Source of the DNA: Serinus canaria
Taxonomy: Eukaryota; Chordata; Aves; Passeriformes; Fringillidae
Assembly: GCF_022539315.1 (NCBI RefSeq)
Contig: NC_066316.1
Coordinates: forward strand, 51,523,994 to 51,587,993
Direction of reading: 5' to 3'
DNA: 64,000 nucleotides
This document shows, piece by piece, positions 14,301 to 27,927 of the stretch (its first letter is position 1; every line of letters begins with the position of its first letter). Below the pieces are notes generated by a model. That model had not been told where the DNA came from and ran no database searches. It worked only from the letters and a program-made list of their open reading frames with translations. The position numbers were made by a program, and so were the translations under genes.

Positions 14301-17300
14301 ACAAAAACGTTTCATAATTTTGATGGGGTTTTTTGTTGTTGTTGGTTGGTTGGGAGTTTTTTTGTATGAGGTTTGTTGTTGTTATATCTGTTGACTTAAT
14401 TAACAAAAATATTGTTTACATATTTATTTTAAAACCTTCCCAAGGATACCGTCTCTAGAGAGATTACAAAGAAGGGTAATCTCAAATAAAAGACTGAAGT
14501 GACTCTCTCACAGAATGTCTCTGGGGACAGCCTACACTTACCCAGCAATCTGAAAAGAGCTGACACATTTTGTTGGATGACATAGAAATGAAAAAATAAC
14601 TCTTTGACTGACTCTCTCCTATTTATTCTTCACAGCCAAGCAGAAATATGTGACTGTTTCAGACACATTTGATGAACAGAACTAGAGCAGCTGTTTCATA
14701 CACATTAGGCATCCTTCTGACATGACTACCTGCCAAGACAAAAACTTTACATGACAGAGTAAAGTCAATTAGAAAAATCTGTTTGAAAAAACTTAGACTG
14801 TAGTAACACCCAAGAAATTCAAAAAGTAAGTAAATTTGCCTGGTATATATGTAAACCAAGGTCTACTGGAAGAGAAAACTGGAAAAGAGAGACTTCAGAA
14901 CACATCTTTTCAAGAAATTTAAAGAATAACTTCTTCCTTAGAACTTTAATTGCTTGGATGTGAAAAAAAGTCAGTAAATAAATCCCAAACCTTTCACAAC
15001 ATAAAAAAAAACAACTTGGGAGTGGAGGAAGAGCTGTTGAAACTTTGATTGTGTCTTCTCCTCTAACTCTTCATAATAACCAGAGAAGAATAATCAGAGG
15101 AAGAATGCAGACATTGTGGAGGAATCCTGTGGGGTTTTTGCTAGTATGGAAAAGAGGCTGTATTAAAAAAGTGAATAAGTAATACACATAGAAGGTAAAA
15201 TGCACTGTATTATCTTCTCTTGTCCAGTAGCAGGACTTTATTTTTTTTTTTATTACTTAGGTTAGAGTATTTTTAAATGAATTTGGTAGTACACATTCAG
15301 ATGTCAAACTGAATAATGGGGCCTTGAAAGGCATTTTCAGTCATATTTTACTCATTCAATGCATTGGTTGCTTTAAATAATCACAAAATATTTATTTCTA
15401 GAAAGAGAGTTAAAACTGGGATGGGATGAAGTGGACAGCCCTGTAAGAGAATACAAGGGAGGTCCAGGAAGGACAGATGGAGAACCTTGCCTGTCTGCTG
15501 TCCCAGTGCAGCTGTAACAAATGCTCTGCTGAAGGTTTATCTGCACCCCATTCATTCCTGTAGATATAATAGGTAACAAGAGACACAGAGAAAAAAACTA
15601 AGAGAAGCAACACGAGAGTGTCTGAGGACAGAAAATAGACAAAAATTAAAGGACACAAGCTGGATCAATCATCATGTCCTGTTTCAAAGAAGATGGGAGT
15701 GGGAACATCTCACCTAGTTCAGAGAATGTAAGTGTGTGTTTTTTCCACTCTTCACAAGTCATAATGCCAATAAGCCAAATTAATACAGAGCAAAAATTAG
15801 TTTGAAACAGGATTTAGTTTCAAAATTAAAAGTAGTGCTAAAGCTTTCCAAATATTAATTACAAAAAATGCAGCTTTTGAACAGGACTATTAATTGACAA
15901 ATCCTTCTTCATACTCCAAAATCTGAAGATCTTTGTTCTTAACCCAAATTCAGCTTCATTTTTTGCAGGTCATGTTCACCTTTGTCTAAAAATAAAATAA
16001 ATAGTTCTGCAGTGCCTGTTGGGTTTTTTGTTATGTAGTCCAATTGCACCTGAAACTCAGACAAATAGAAATAACTTCACCAGTTACTTTTCAGATTCCC
16101 CAACAAAATGATTTATCTACTTTTGCACAACATTTTATTTAGAGATCCATCACAGTTTAGGAATTCAGAATTAACTACTTGGTATTGCTCCATCAACACA
16201 TAGTTTACTGCAATTATTGGCACTGAGGTTGAATTTATACTTGTGCATGAATTCTGAAATGCAAATGCAGGTAGGTACCAGAAACATTTTAGTTATATAA
16301 AGACATATAATTATTCCTCCTCCAGGCTTATCTGCACCATGAAAAGAGGTCCCATGTTTCACCACGGATAATCTATGCCTTAAGAATTAGTTCATTCAGA
16401 AATTCAGTCCATTCCGTGTGTTTTGTTGTTATGATCATCAGAGGGAAAAGTAATTTTGTTCTCTTTCCAGAACACAATCATTTCATTCTCCAAACTGCCT
16501 TCATGCTTGTCACCAGATTTTGAAACAGAGATGCTGCTCTTGTCCTCAGCTGAGTCATTTGAGACTAGAGGAATGCAGGGAAGATTGCTTCCTGCCTTCA
16601 GCTGTAATGGAGTTTGTGGCAGCACAGCTGGGACAACATATTGAACATTTACAGCAGACATTTATTTTCTGCTGGATTAAGTTTTTTATCCTTGGTTTAT
16701 GTCTTTGGTCTTTTATGCTATGTTCAAACATCAAAACAAATATAGAACTTTATTAATTTCCCATGAGGTAATTCTAAATTCATGATGCCCACATGCTAGA
16801 GTTGATCATTTTACAGCCCACAGATTATTGCATAAAGTCAAGATTTTTTTAAGACTGCATGCTCAGGAGATGTTATATTCAAGCCAAACGCTCTTTTCTT
16901 AATTTATTATAGTCCTACTTCAGTTTTCATGCTTGTAGTTATAGCAAAGACAATCATATGCAGAGTTAAAAATTGAAGTCATATTCTATATATCTTTACT
17001 TAAATCAGTTTATGCTTCTATCTTCCTATGTGTGAAATAAATGGTTTTATACCTAGTTCTGAGGGAAAGAAAAAATATGGCAACAATAAAATTCTACCAA
17101 CCAGAGTCGTTAAGCTGGAAGAACAAACCTCCTTTCATCATTCACCATGTGAAGGTACTACACTACTTTGTCCACCAGGACTCTGAGTTTCTTTTCTGGC
17201 CTCAAGAGAATACTGCCTCAGAAAAAAATATTTTATGCCTGAGCATAAAATCAGTACAAATTTACTAGGGCTCTGAGTCATATAATTCCCCATTTTCCCC

Positions 17301-20300
17301 ATGATGGGGCTACATCTTGCATGGTTACCATGTCCCCATCAACAAGGAGAGCTGGTGATAGCTGCCTAGAGTGTCTAGAGAGAAATAGAGGCAAGGATTC
17401 CCATCAGAGAGAAAGAGAAATGGCTTTGAGCAGCATATTGTGTAGTTCTGCAGACTACAAATTCCTTAGCTGCAAAAATTAGATAACTTTTCTTGTATTC
17501 ATATTCATAGAAATAATTTTTAAAATATTAACTTTAATTTTTAGAGTATAAAATGATCCCTCTTCTCACACTTCATTTATTTTCGGCCAGAAATATTCTT
17601 ATTTTATTTTAGCTTCTTGATTAATCATGCTAGTAAATATTTCTATGGTGAATTTATGTTGGAAATCATAATTCTAAAACAGATACCAAACAAAAATGCC
17701 TTATTGTATCAAAGCAATGTACCCCACTTTCTTTTCTAATTTTCTTTCAGTTCTGAACCAACAGAATTTAGGAACAAAACTTCTGAAAGGCTGTCATAAA
17801 ATATGGAATTTGACTTTTCTTTTTAAAAAAAGCTTTGAAAGATGTATTTTTCAGCCTCAATAAAACCAAACCAACTTTGTTGTTATAAAAGAATGGTAGG
17901 AATGAAATTATAAAATAAGCTTTACATCTGCTTTTGTTAATATCCAATCTAATATTCTACAATAACATCAGTCTACCTTCATATAGATTCATAAATAAGA
18001 TAAATAAGATTCATGAATACATTCATTGTATGTTTCTTAATACAGAAAATCCTGTGCTTTTCCTTATTTTCTGGTAGAATTTAATCAGATTAAGCAGAAT
18101 TATTGAACAACTTCCCTATTCTCTATTTCAAATTGTCATTTAATTTCTACTGCGCCAGAAGATTCTGGCTCCACTGAATCATTGAGAATAATAGCTTCCA
18201 AAACCTTTCAATTTCTCCTAACTACAATTCTGTGGATTTGCAAGGAAGTACACGGATCAAAGGCCTAGGAATACCTCTGTGTATTGTCTAGAAACTTTTA
18301 TATGTCTTTGCAATTCAGACAGTATATGGCATATAATTTAATATCTCTACACAAGGATAAAGGAAATTATTTCTTTTGGGAGTTCCTTGAAGTATTGAGA
18401 AAAGGTTAGCTGGAGACTGATTGCAAGCTAAGACAATGTAAATCAATATTCTGCATTTAAATTTAGGAATGGTTCCAGTGTGATTATTTAATTTGTTACT
18501 TTATCTCAATGAAAGCATGAAAGCTTATGTATCTGTTTTAAAGGATCCAAATTAGGATTAAAATAAGGTTTCATTTTTCTTACCAGGTTTTCTTTGAGGC
18601 ATGATATTATTAAACTAAGAAAAAAATTTTTACCTTTATAAAAAAAAAAAAAAATAATTTAAACTAGTATTTCAAAACACAGCTAAAGACAGATATTTAT
18701 TGTAAACTAGACAATTCTTGGCTATTTACCAAAAGAAAACAATTGCAGCACAGAACCTTATCTCTGTTTTATAATGAACATTTATCAAAAGCATCATCAC
18801 TTTGGATTGATCTAATAGTAAATTGCAGTAGAATAGTTTTTAAAATTAATTTTACATTCTAGGCTTAGTAGAATAAGAACATGAGTTATAGGCTCAGTTT
18901 AAGGATTTCTGACACATATTTTTGTCACTGAAACCAGGCTTTATCCTTCCACTGTCTCCCCATGAAATGGCCTGCATTGAACCTAAGTTTAAGAGAAATA
19001 AATGCAAGCAGGCCTTGTACAAATTCCCAAGACTCAGCCATTCAAACAGATACCACAACTCAACTCCATTTCTTTCCAAGCTGGGATTACTCCAGGCAAA
19101 CAAATAATATCTATGCTGGAATTGTGTCCTGTCAGTTCAATTTGAGAGAAAAAAAATATTTTTGTGCAGTAAAGGTTTTCTACAACATTATCAGGATGGT
19201 TACTATGAAAGGTTATTCATGAAGTGCAATCATGTTGGCATGAGGGGAGCTCAGACCTACTGTATGGAGATTCTTTCTGAACTGAAGGCTGGGTTACATC
19301 TAGTGGAACCTGTTTTTAAAACAAGTTATATACCCTGACATATAGCCAGGGTATCCAAGTTCACATCAAGCTCTCTCTTTCAATCAAGCAGGAGCAGAAC
19401 AAGTGTACTTTAAACCCAGGAACAGTCTCTGAGTTACTCAGTGGAAATAATGGAATGGGTTTAGAACTCTTCAGGCTAATAATAAATAATAAGTTATCTT
19501 CTCCACTCTTGCAAAAGCAGCCATTCTTAGGTGCAACTTTACTACTGACAACTTAAAACTTATCTACTGTGGAAGCCAAGCATTAGCACGGCAAAGTTCA
19601 GTAGCATCTGCCATTTTGGCCAGGAAGGGAAAGTGGAAGGTTTTTGTTTTAACACTATCACCCAGAGCACAAGGATAGTAATTTCCCCTTGGAAAAGAGA
19701 CTAGACAAAACGGCATTCTGCACTCCAATCCCTAGCCATGAGAAACTATGCTAGTTCAAAATTCTGCCTCCTCTAAAACATTTCTCCCCCTGATCTGCAC
19801 ATAGGTACACATTAATTCTGAAATGAAATTTTCCCTTTAACAAGCTGGTTGATTAAGGCTCCAGTGGGAAAGAGGATTTATGAGTTATTCTATAAAAATA
19901 TGACCCAAAGTAAAAAAGGAAATTTGAAAGTCTGAAAAATGCTAACTAAAATAACATTGACTGTAAAAAGTCTCTTTTTGAAAAGCTGAAAAGCCACCTG
20001 AGAAATTCTCAGTGGTCTAACTCTGTGTATATTTATTTCAAAATCTCAATTGTTAAATCTCCCACACTAAATGAATTTTAATTATCCACACAATTTTCTC
20101 AGAAAGTTAGAGAGAGAAAAGGTTGGAAGGAATAAACACTCTTGCACTCTTTGATAATATTGGCAACTGAAATAGTTTCTGAAAATATGTTTTCATTAGA
20201 GAAGGAACACTTGTTATGCTCCCCATGTTCCTGTGGCAAAAAAATAACCCTGTCATACCCCAAAATATATAATAGGAATAGAAGCATAGGGCATGAAAGA

Positions 20301-23300
20301 AATAATTTCAAAAATTCTCCATACTTCAAATGTAGACTTGATTCTTGGTAAAGAATGCAGTGGAGAAGGGGAAAAGTGCTTGCAAGTATTTTTGTCTTTA
20401 ACTTTCAACTCAAGAGCTTGGCAAAATATACATTTTTACTACAAGGACAGTTTAGGAATAAGGATGCAGTCAGTTACTGATTTCCCTTGTTTTAAGTGAC
20501 TGCTTTTATGGATGTCCCTGCTAATTTTCATGCCATCATTTATTCATCCTCATTGGCTTTCTGAGCAAACTTTAAAAGTTTGTTCAATTATTTTGGTTTT
20601 GTCTCATTTTTTCAAAACAGCTTGTATTTTTTTTTTTTCTCAATTAACCACCACTTGATTCCAAAGCAAGCCATAGAAAGTACATGGAGATACCACTGCA
20701 GAAGACTTTACAAAGAGAAGCTCAATATAGACCTCTTAGCTGGAGGTACTATGGGAGAAGAGGTTCTTTGAAAAACAACCAGATTAGCATGACATTAGGT
20801 GACATATTTTAATTGCAGCCTTTATCCATAAAAATTACCTTGAATAATGGCATTTATAAACATGATAGTGAGTAAATGACTAAGAAATTTTTTACATCTT
20901 GGAGTTTTTACTACTACCAGAAAAATGTGTTCTCACTGCAGGCATCTATTTCTAAAGACCTTCAAAGAATTTGAGAAGAGAAGCAGGATGTAGATTCTTC
21001 TAGTACCCCCCTCCACAAAATATAACTCAGATGTACAATGAAGGGATAATTTTTACATCACAGGGAAGACAAAAAGAGGCTCCTTAAAAAAGAGTTATGA
21101 TTCCAAATCCTAGTATTTCAGTAACACATGAAGAGTTATCTCTAATCTAAAGTGAAGTAGGTATATCTGTGTTTTTTCCAACCAGTTCCATACTCCACTT
21201 TCAGTGTCAAGTAATTACATTGTAAATCCTAAACTCCACTCACAACAGAAATTACCTAATTTCATTTTTTTACCTAAGAAACTGATAACATGGTTAGAAA
21301 ACAATACCTAAAAATCTCTATGTCTCTCAATTTTTCTATTCATGCTAAGAGAGAAGCTGTGCAATATGTTTTGCTGACCAGCAGGGACTCACCTTTCCCA
21401 GTGCTCTGTAGTTTGTCCTGGAAAAGGTCACAGCACCCTTCCAGTACTGCTGGAAGAAAGAACAATGCCCCTCCTCTGTTTTCACCAGCTTTGCCTGCCA
21501 CTCCAGATACCATGCTGCTACTGGGACCCTCTGGCCATCTGTGCTCCTGCACTGCTTTCAGTTCTTACCTCATAGTGCCCCATGACAGGGAAGGAACTGT
21601 GAGTGAGAGCAGAAACCTAGATGTCTTTTGGATGGCAGTGGGAGAAATCACTAGGTCACAATTCTTGTGTTTGTGTGTGTGATTGCACTGAGAGTAAATC
21701 ATCATTTCCCATCTATCTTCAATCAATAAATAATTAAACAAAAATTAGTTAGTTGACCCCATCAGCTGTTCACTGATTCTAGCAGCAAGGATTATGAGCA
21801 AAGGGATGAAGAGAACTGAAAAGAATTAGCACTGCAGTTGATAGTAAAAGAGAGGGGTTGGGCAATAATTAGGCAGGTGTCCACAGAGAAGAAGTAGCTA
21901 TAGGCAGAAGCAGGGAGCACCTCAGAGCATCAGTTTCCTGTTTTGGCCCACAAACCACAATGAAAGGAACAGCATTTTAAAACAAAGCAACATAAGAGGT
22001 GAAGCAGCTTGCTGCAAAGCAGTGTCTCCTTTACACCAGCTTAGATACCTTACCAGCCATCAGCATTCTGTGAAAAGTGCAGCCAGACCTAAAGCACTTC
22101 TGCCTGTGCCAACTTCAGAACCAGACAGAGAAACAAGAAGAGCTTAGGCAATGAATTATACCCAATTTACACAGCTGTGACAGGTTTCCTGTTACTTCTG
22201 GGATTTTGAGTAAATCCACCTACCCTGTTCCATTCAATAATACAGCAGCCAGGTGCTCCATGTGGGAGGTATGTCTCATTTCCTATGGTTTTAGGTAGGA
22301 AATGTCTAGCTGTTGTCTATTTGCCTGAATTTATGCCTAATTTGTTCCAAGCAAAGTGCAAAATACAGATGAAGACATTCAGTCACAACATGTAAAACAG
22401 GCAATACTGAAAACAAGTATTCATACAAGAGGAACAACAAAGGGACATGCAAACTACAACTTTTTCTAATCCCACCTAGATAACAGTGAAAGAAAAGGCT
22501 AGACTGGGTGGGCCTTTATCAGAGACATTCTAGTACTTCCCTTTGAATTTGCCATTCCCTGTGTTATGACACCAAGCAATAAAAAGCAGGTGGCTAGTGG
22601 TTAGTGGTGTATCTATTTTTATACAAGCTAGTGGTTTCTCATGAAATGAAATGTTGACACATTAAAACTGAGGCCAAGTTTGTAGGCTGTAAATCCAAAG
22701 GAGAAGGCACAGGTGAGCAAAGTCTAGATGATGAGGTATGAAATTGCATTGAGGTCCCTCAGCAGATTAGCTCAATTTCAAAAGTAACAGAAGATATAGA
22801 AATATCCAGAGAAGGCATAAAGCTTCATGGGAAGATCGAGGGTGATACTGCTCCAAGAAGAGTGGTCTTTAAGGGAGGTGGGGATGCCCCAAGCCCTTTT
22901 AAGGACTGAGCCCCTTTTAATGACCAGTTTACTCAGAATTAGCTGGAAAAGATAGGGAGCTACTCTGTTAAAATCTTCCCATTCTGCAACGTGATGAAGT
23001 TTGAAGACTGTGCTAAGGCTGGTTCTCTCCACCACTTTAACTTTTAAGCACTTTATTTTGTTATTTATTTCTACTTTGTTTAGCTAAATATCTGAAACTG
23101 TAGTGTAAACCTCTTCAGAAGATTTTATTTGATTTCCCCTGTGACTGATGTTCCTGCAAATGATTTTCCTCTTGCTCCAGTCTTTAAAATTCTGTTACTT
23201 ATTCCTTCTGTTTCTCTAACTGTTGGGATGTTAGAGCTGACACTGTTTCTTAGAATTTCCCTTTTTAGAATATAAATTTCAGAGAATTTTTTCTTTCATT

Positions 23301-23859
23301 CTGGCATGTTTTCCATCTTTGTTTTTGAATATTTCCAAATGTTTTATATACTCAAGAATCAAAATACCTTGGTTGATCCAGATGGTTTCACAAGTCATTA
23401 TTTAAATTCATTCAGGTTGTTCTTCCAAAATTCAACCTTTAGTTGAAAATCTAGTTATGCTTCCTGCTTTACTTAAAATAAACCTTCTTGTGATGGTTTT
23501 TCCAAAGTTATTTTGATGATTTTGATATAAAATTGGGGCTTTTTTAATGTTGGAACTTTGAAAGATATAAAAGTAGTTTAAAAAATTGGTCACATATCTC
23601 AACTGACCTTTTCACAAAACTATTCTATATCTTAGTTTTACACACAAATCAAATCTGCTTACAACTTGTTTGGCTTCCTATGGTGGTACCTAAATTTTCA
23701 GCAATGAGCAGGTCCATAAAACAGGAGTGGTTTTCTTGGTTTTTTTTAAATTTTCTTTAGCAATCCATAATTTTTCATTCAATTCATCTTCTACAGTTGC
23801 AGATCAATTTTGAATTTTACTAATATGTTACAATATTTTTGTAATATTGTAGTAAAGCA
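14301..23859. other. Unique sequence, no gene seen
   Basis: AT-rich with homopolymer runs (A run at 18640-18654, T run near 20628-20640). The longest frames are 130 codons on the plus strand (21290-21682) and 85 codons on the minus strand (16404-16661). The second has a hydrophilic, protein-like composition and is discussed under findings. No transposon was recognised with confidence. Confidence 0.55.
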
Positions 23860-23949
23860 CCTTAGATAAAAGCTAAGCTTATGGGAAACCTTAGATAAAA
23901 GCTAGCTTATGGGAAACCTATTTATTTATATAGATAGGTTTCCCATAAG
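23860..23949. repeat. Tandem duplication with adjoining perfect hairpin
   Basis: A 29-bp unit (23860-23888) is followed directly by a 28-bp copy (23889-23916) that differs by one missing A. The second copy overlaps the left arm of an inverted repeat: 23906-23921 is the exact reverse complement of 23934-23949 (16 bp arms, 12 bp loop). The core of the arm is CTTATGGGAAACCTAT. The whole block has no visible coding content and looks like local replication error rather than a mobile element. Confidence 0.95.
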
Positions 23950-26900
23950 AACAATTTTCACAGTGCACAAATCTTCCTTTTTATTCAAAGTAAACTTTAG
24001 CTGTGGAGTGGGTAGAAATATCTAGAAAATAAATGGGTCTCACAAGCTTGTAAGTGGCTTTATACCTTGTGATATTTTTCAGGATATTTCCCCGCACATC
24101 TCATTTCACATGCAACTGAAGTAAGGACTGGAGGATTGTGTTCTACCTACAGTTGTTAGCATAATTGCCTCCGGTAAATCAGATTACTTGCTCCCTTCTC
24201 AAAGAAATACCTATTATCCAAATGTTTCCAATTAATGGCAAGACATGTCACTGCTAAAATAAGGTCCAGAGGAAAGAAAAAGAAACCCCAACAACAAATG
24301 TTCAACTAACCAACACACCAAGAGTGACAAAATCAGGGATGTATATTCAAAAATCATTCAACATTAGTTGCAGTCCTACTAAAACTACTTTGAAAAACAC
24401 TCATCTCTGATGCTTCAACAATACATAATTCTAAAAATGTTTTTGTCCAGGAATAGACAATCCAGTGGACGGTTGATCCTGTGAAGGGAGAGCAGTAAAA
24501 GAATATGTGCTAGAAAGTATTGGATTTAAATATTAGGCTAAAATTACAGACCTGTGATAATCCTAGGGAGTTGTACTTGGAAAAAACAGGTTGAGCTACA
24601 TGTTTTAAGTAAGATTTGTTAAACAGGCAGTAACTAGGATTTGAAGATTATTGTTGGTAGAGATGTTTTATTACCATGTTGTTCTCTTGTACTGTGACTA
24701 AAGAAAAACCAACAGTGTATATTTACACATGACCTGAGTTTGTTCATGACTAATTATCAAATCTGAGATACAAAAGAGTAGGAAAAAAAGAGGAAATGCA
24801 TACAGAAAAAAAATTTAACTTTTACATGAAGCTATTAAATAAAAACTCCAGAAATCTATCCACTTTGATCAGATGACTGAGATCAAGACAAGAGCAAGAG
24901 CCATCAGTTACAATTTTGATTCAGATTTCTTTTATCATCTGAAAGAAAACTCTTTCCAGGGTGATATTCCTGATCATAAATATTTGATGTTTAAAAAAGA
25001 TTTAAAATAGTACATGAGATAGTTTTCTTTGCAATATTCTACTGAGGCTATCAATCTCAATATGCTTAGAATGCAGGAGTCTACCTTAGGTTTTGTTGCA
25101 AATCTTTAGTTCATTAGCCTATCTCAGTTTATGTAAGTAGGCTGAGTAGTAATGTATTAAGAATATCTACAAATAAAATGCAGTGGAAAAAGAATACTAT
25201 GGTATTCAATTCCAGGCATTAAGTGATGAGTTGTGTAACAGGTAGACTACATATAATTGTAAAGTTTTAAAGAATTTTTGGCACAATTTTGCACAGCAAA
25301 AAAAAATTCCTCTTTCATCAGTATTAATAAATATAAGTTGTTAGTCTTTTGTACCTCCTTCCACATCAGTTACTGACTTCATCATCAGTTCATTCCTGAT
25401 TGGAGCATGAGTCTTTTCCAGTGTGTTTTCTTAGGGCAGTAGGTTACACAAAAGTAACTCAGGTTCAAACCAGACCTTCCAGGCACTGCTTTTAGAAATA
25501 AAGAGCACCTGGGCCTTCACCTCCAGGGTAGGAATTTGCATAAGTTAGCAAAGGCAATAATTTGTATTCATCTTTAGGAACCCTGTATGAATTCATGGCA
25601 AGAAAATTGAAACACACTTTTGTGGTTATAAATAATGTATCTGAGAAAAGAGTAATAGCTTGTACTGCCTTACAGAGACCTTCCATTGCAAAGCTAGGAA
25701 GAGAAAAAAAGTTCATCCATTATATAAGAAAACTGATTGCAATTCCTCCTTATACTTCAAATGAAGAAAGTTTCAAACTACACACAGTATTTAAATGCAA
25801 TATCATGTATTACTTCAGATAAAATTGAAATGCCTAACATGAATAAACAGGTTTTGCCCTTATGGGCAGTAAGAAACTAGCAGATATTGTTACTGTAAAA
25901 AATTTAATGCATAAGAAAAATACTTTGTTCAACTTAAACAGGCCATAATACAGCTGATAGATTTCCTCTTCTATTCCCTCAGAGCCAAAACACTGTCATT
26001 CTTATCCATATGTTTCCTCTTGTTTAGGCCATGGTTCTATATGGAAAGTAACTGAACTTAAGAAGATGTCTCTAATTTCATGGGTTATGTTGTGATAGCA
26101 AGGAAGTTTGATAGCAAGTGTAAGCCCTTGGTAAAGTCAACATGCATCTCTTATTCTTCACACCCTATCCACTCGTATTGTCTGTCTACCCTTTAGTATG
26201 ATTTTTTTCCTTTGACTTCTTAACTGAAGCTCCAGCCATCACAGGAGGTGGTCAAAATGCAAAACTACTGACCTGTAAAAAGTTTTGGTTTTGCTTTAGT
26301 ATTATTTTTATCTGGATTGGTCTGGAATTGCCTTCTCATCTCTGGGGATTATTATTTCAAAAAGTCATTTTTAAACTACACTACAGCTTGCATGGATTTG
26401 TCTATGAATATTGTGGTTTGCAGCAGTTTCTCAAATGCTCAATGCATCATAATAAAATATCAACCTGTCTTATCAGGAATAATTTGACCTCTGATTTGCC
26501 CTAACACCGAAGAAAATTTAAATCAGAGAAAGTGTTCTATTCCTCTCCCCAGAAATAAAACTATGTAATTGTATTTGTTGCCACTATCTCTACTTCTACA
26601 CTGAAGTAGTTCTAGGGTTCAAGAACATCGAATCAGTGGAAAAAAATGGAAAAACAACAGACTGTTTTGGTAGTTTTAGCATAAGAGACACTGTGCCTAA
26701 AGAAAGAATTTTCTTTACAACTTGTACCTGCCTGTGGCCATATAGGATTGTAAAGTTAGAATCCCTAAAGAACAATATTTCTGATCTTCATCAATTCTTC
26801 CTAGAATTAAGGAGTTGAGTCACTTTCTTTCAGGAGATCCAAGGAAAACTTTAGAACTCTGAACTAGTATCTCAGCTCTCTTATTCACTAATAAAAATTG

Positions 26901-27880
26901 CCAGGAAAGAGAAAGATCTCTATAACCATTCAACTACAGTTTTCTCCTAAATCTTTCATATATTTCCCTGTGCAAAGGGGGAATAGGAAGGATAATATGT
27001 ATCTGTCCACAGAGAATGTAGAGGTGCTTTTCTTATCTTTTCAAGAGAGTTGTTGGCTTACATTATTGCATTGACATCTTAATGTTCTAATATCATTATT
27101 GAAACAATACCTTATGTACTCAAAAAATTGCCAATGGATCTCCATATAGAGAAAGAGTTTAGAAATTAGGAAAGCGCAGAACTGGAGGGGTTTTTGAATA
27201 AAAATACTGTCCTGTGTGAGTGCTTCATTGCTTGTAAGGTCATTAGAACTGCCTTTCCTAAGACACATCTTAGATCAGATCAAGATGTACTTGAAGAAAT
27301 CCAGATTATACCTTGCAGTGATTATTAACTATTATCACTTTAGAAACTTAAAAACTGTCCCACAGCATCTACTTTATATTCTAATAAAATGTGTTTTATG
27401 CCATTTAAAGTCATACAGTAAGACAAGGAAAAATACATTGCATAACCCATTGGAGTGTGGGTCCAAAAGCAGCAGGTGTGTTTCATTCACCTTCATATAA
27501 TTCATTCTGTATAAACAGACATGGTGATGAAACCCTACCAGACTGTGCTTACCTGCTTGTGTATGAATGAGCCCATCAGGCAAGCTGATCCTTTCTGAAA
27601 GCAGGTTTAATTTGTGGATGAACTTTCTTTGCCCTCAACTCACCTGTTTTAATATCTCTGGTCTTTGAGTTTCACATTTTCTTATAGGATTAGCCTAAGG
27701 AGATATTTTTGAAAACTGAAAAGAAAAAATGTAGCTTTTAGTCCCTCTTCAAAAGGATTGTTCTTATCGTCTGACATTCGTATAAGATGTTCAAATATCC
27801 ATGGCTGCTGATACTGCCATGCCAAGGCCATAAATTCAACTTTCTAGCTATCATCCTAATGTTCTAAAATACTGTCCCAG
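23950..27880. other. Unique sequence, no gene seen
   Basis: AT-rich sequence with overlapping short frames up to 94 codons (27216-27500), none with a recognisable domain. No transposon was recognised. Confidence 0.6.
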
Positions 27881-27927
27881 TTACACACACACACACAAAC
27901 AAAAAAACAAACAAACAAAAAAAATAA
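27881..27927. repeat. CA microsatellite grading into CAAA repeat
   Basis: Seven CA units are followed by an A-rich run with CAAA units. This compound microsatellite accounts for the V/C/F-rich minus-strand frame at 27856-28041. Confidence 0.93.

Noticed and set aside
21290..21682. 130-codon plus-strand frame
   Set aside because: No domain, a 70-codon opposite-strand frame overlaps it, and the GC-richer patch explains the lack of stops.
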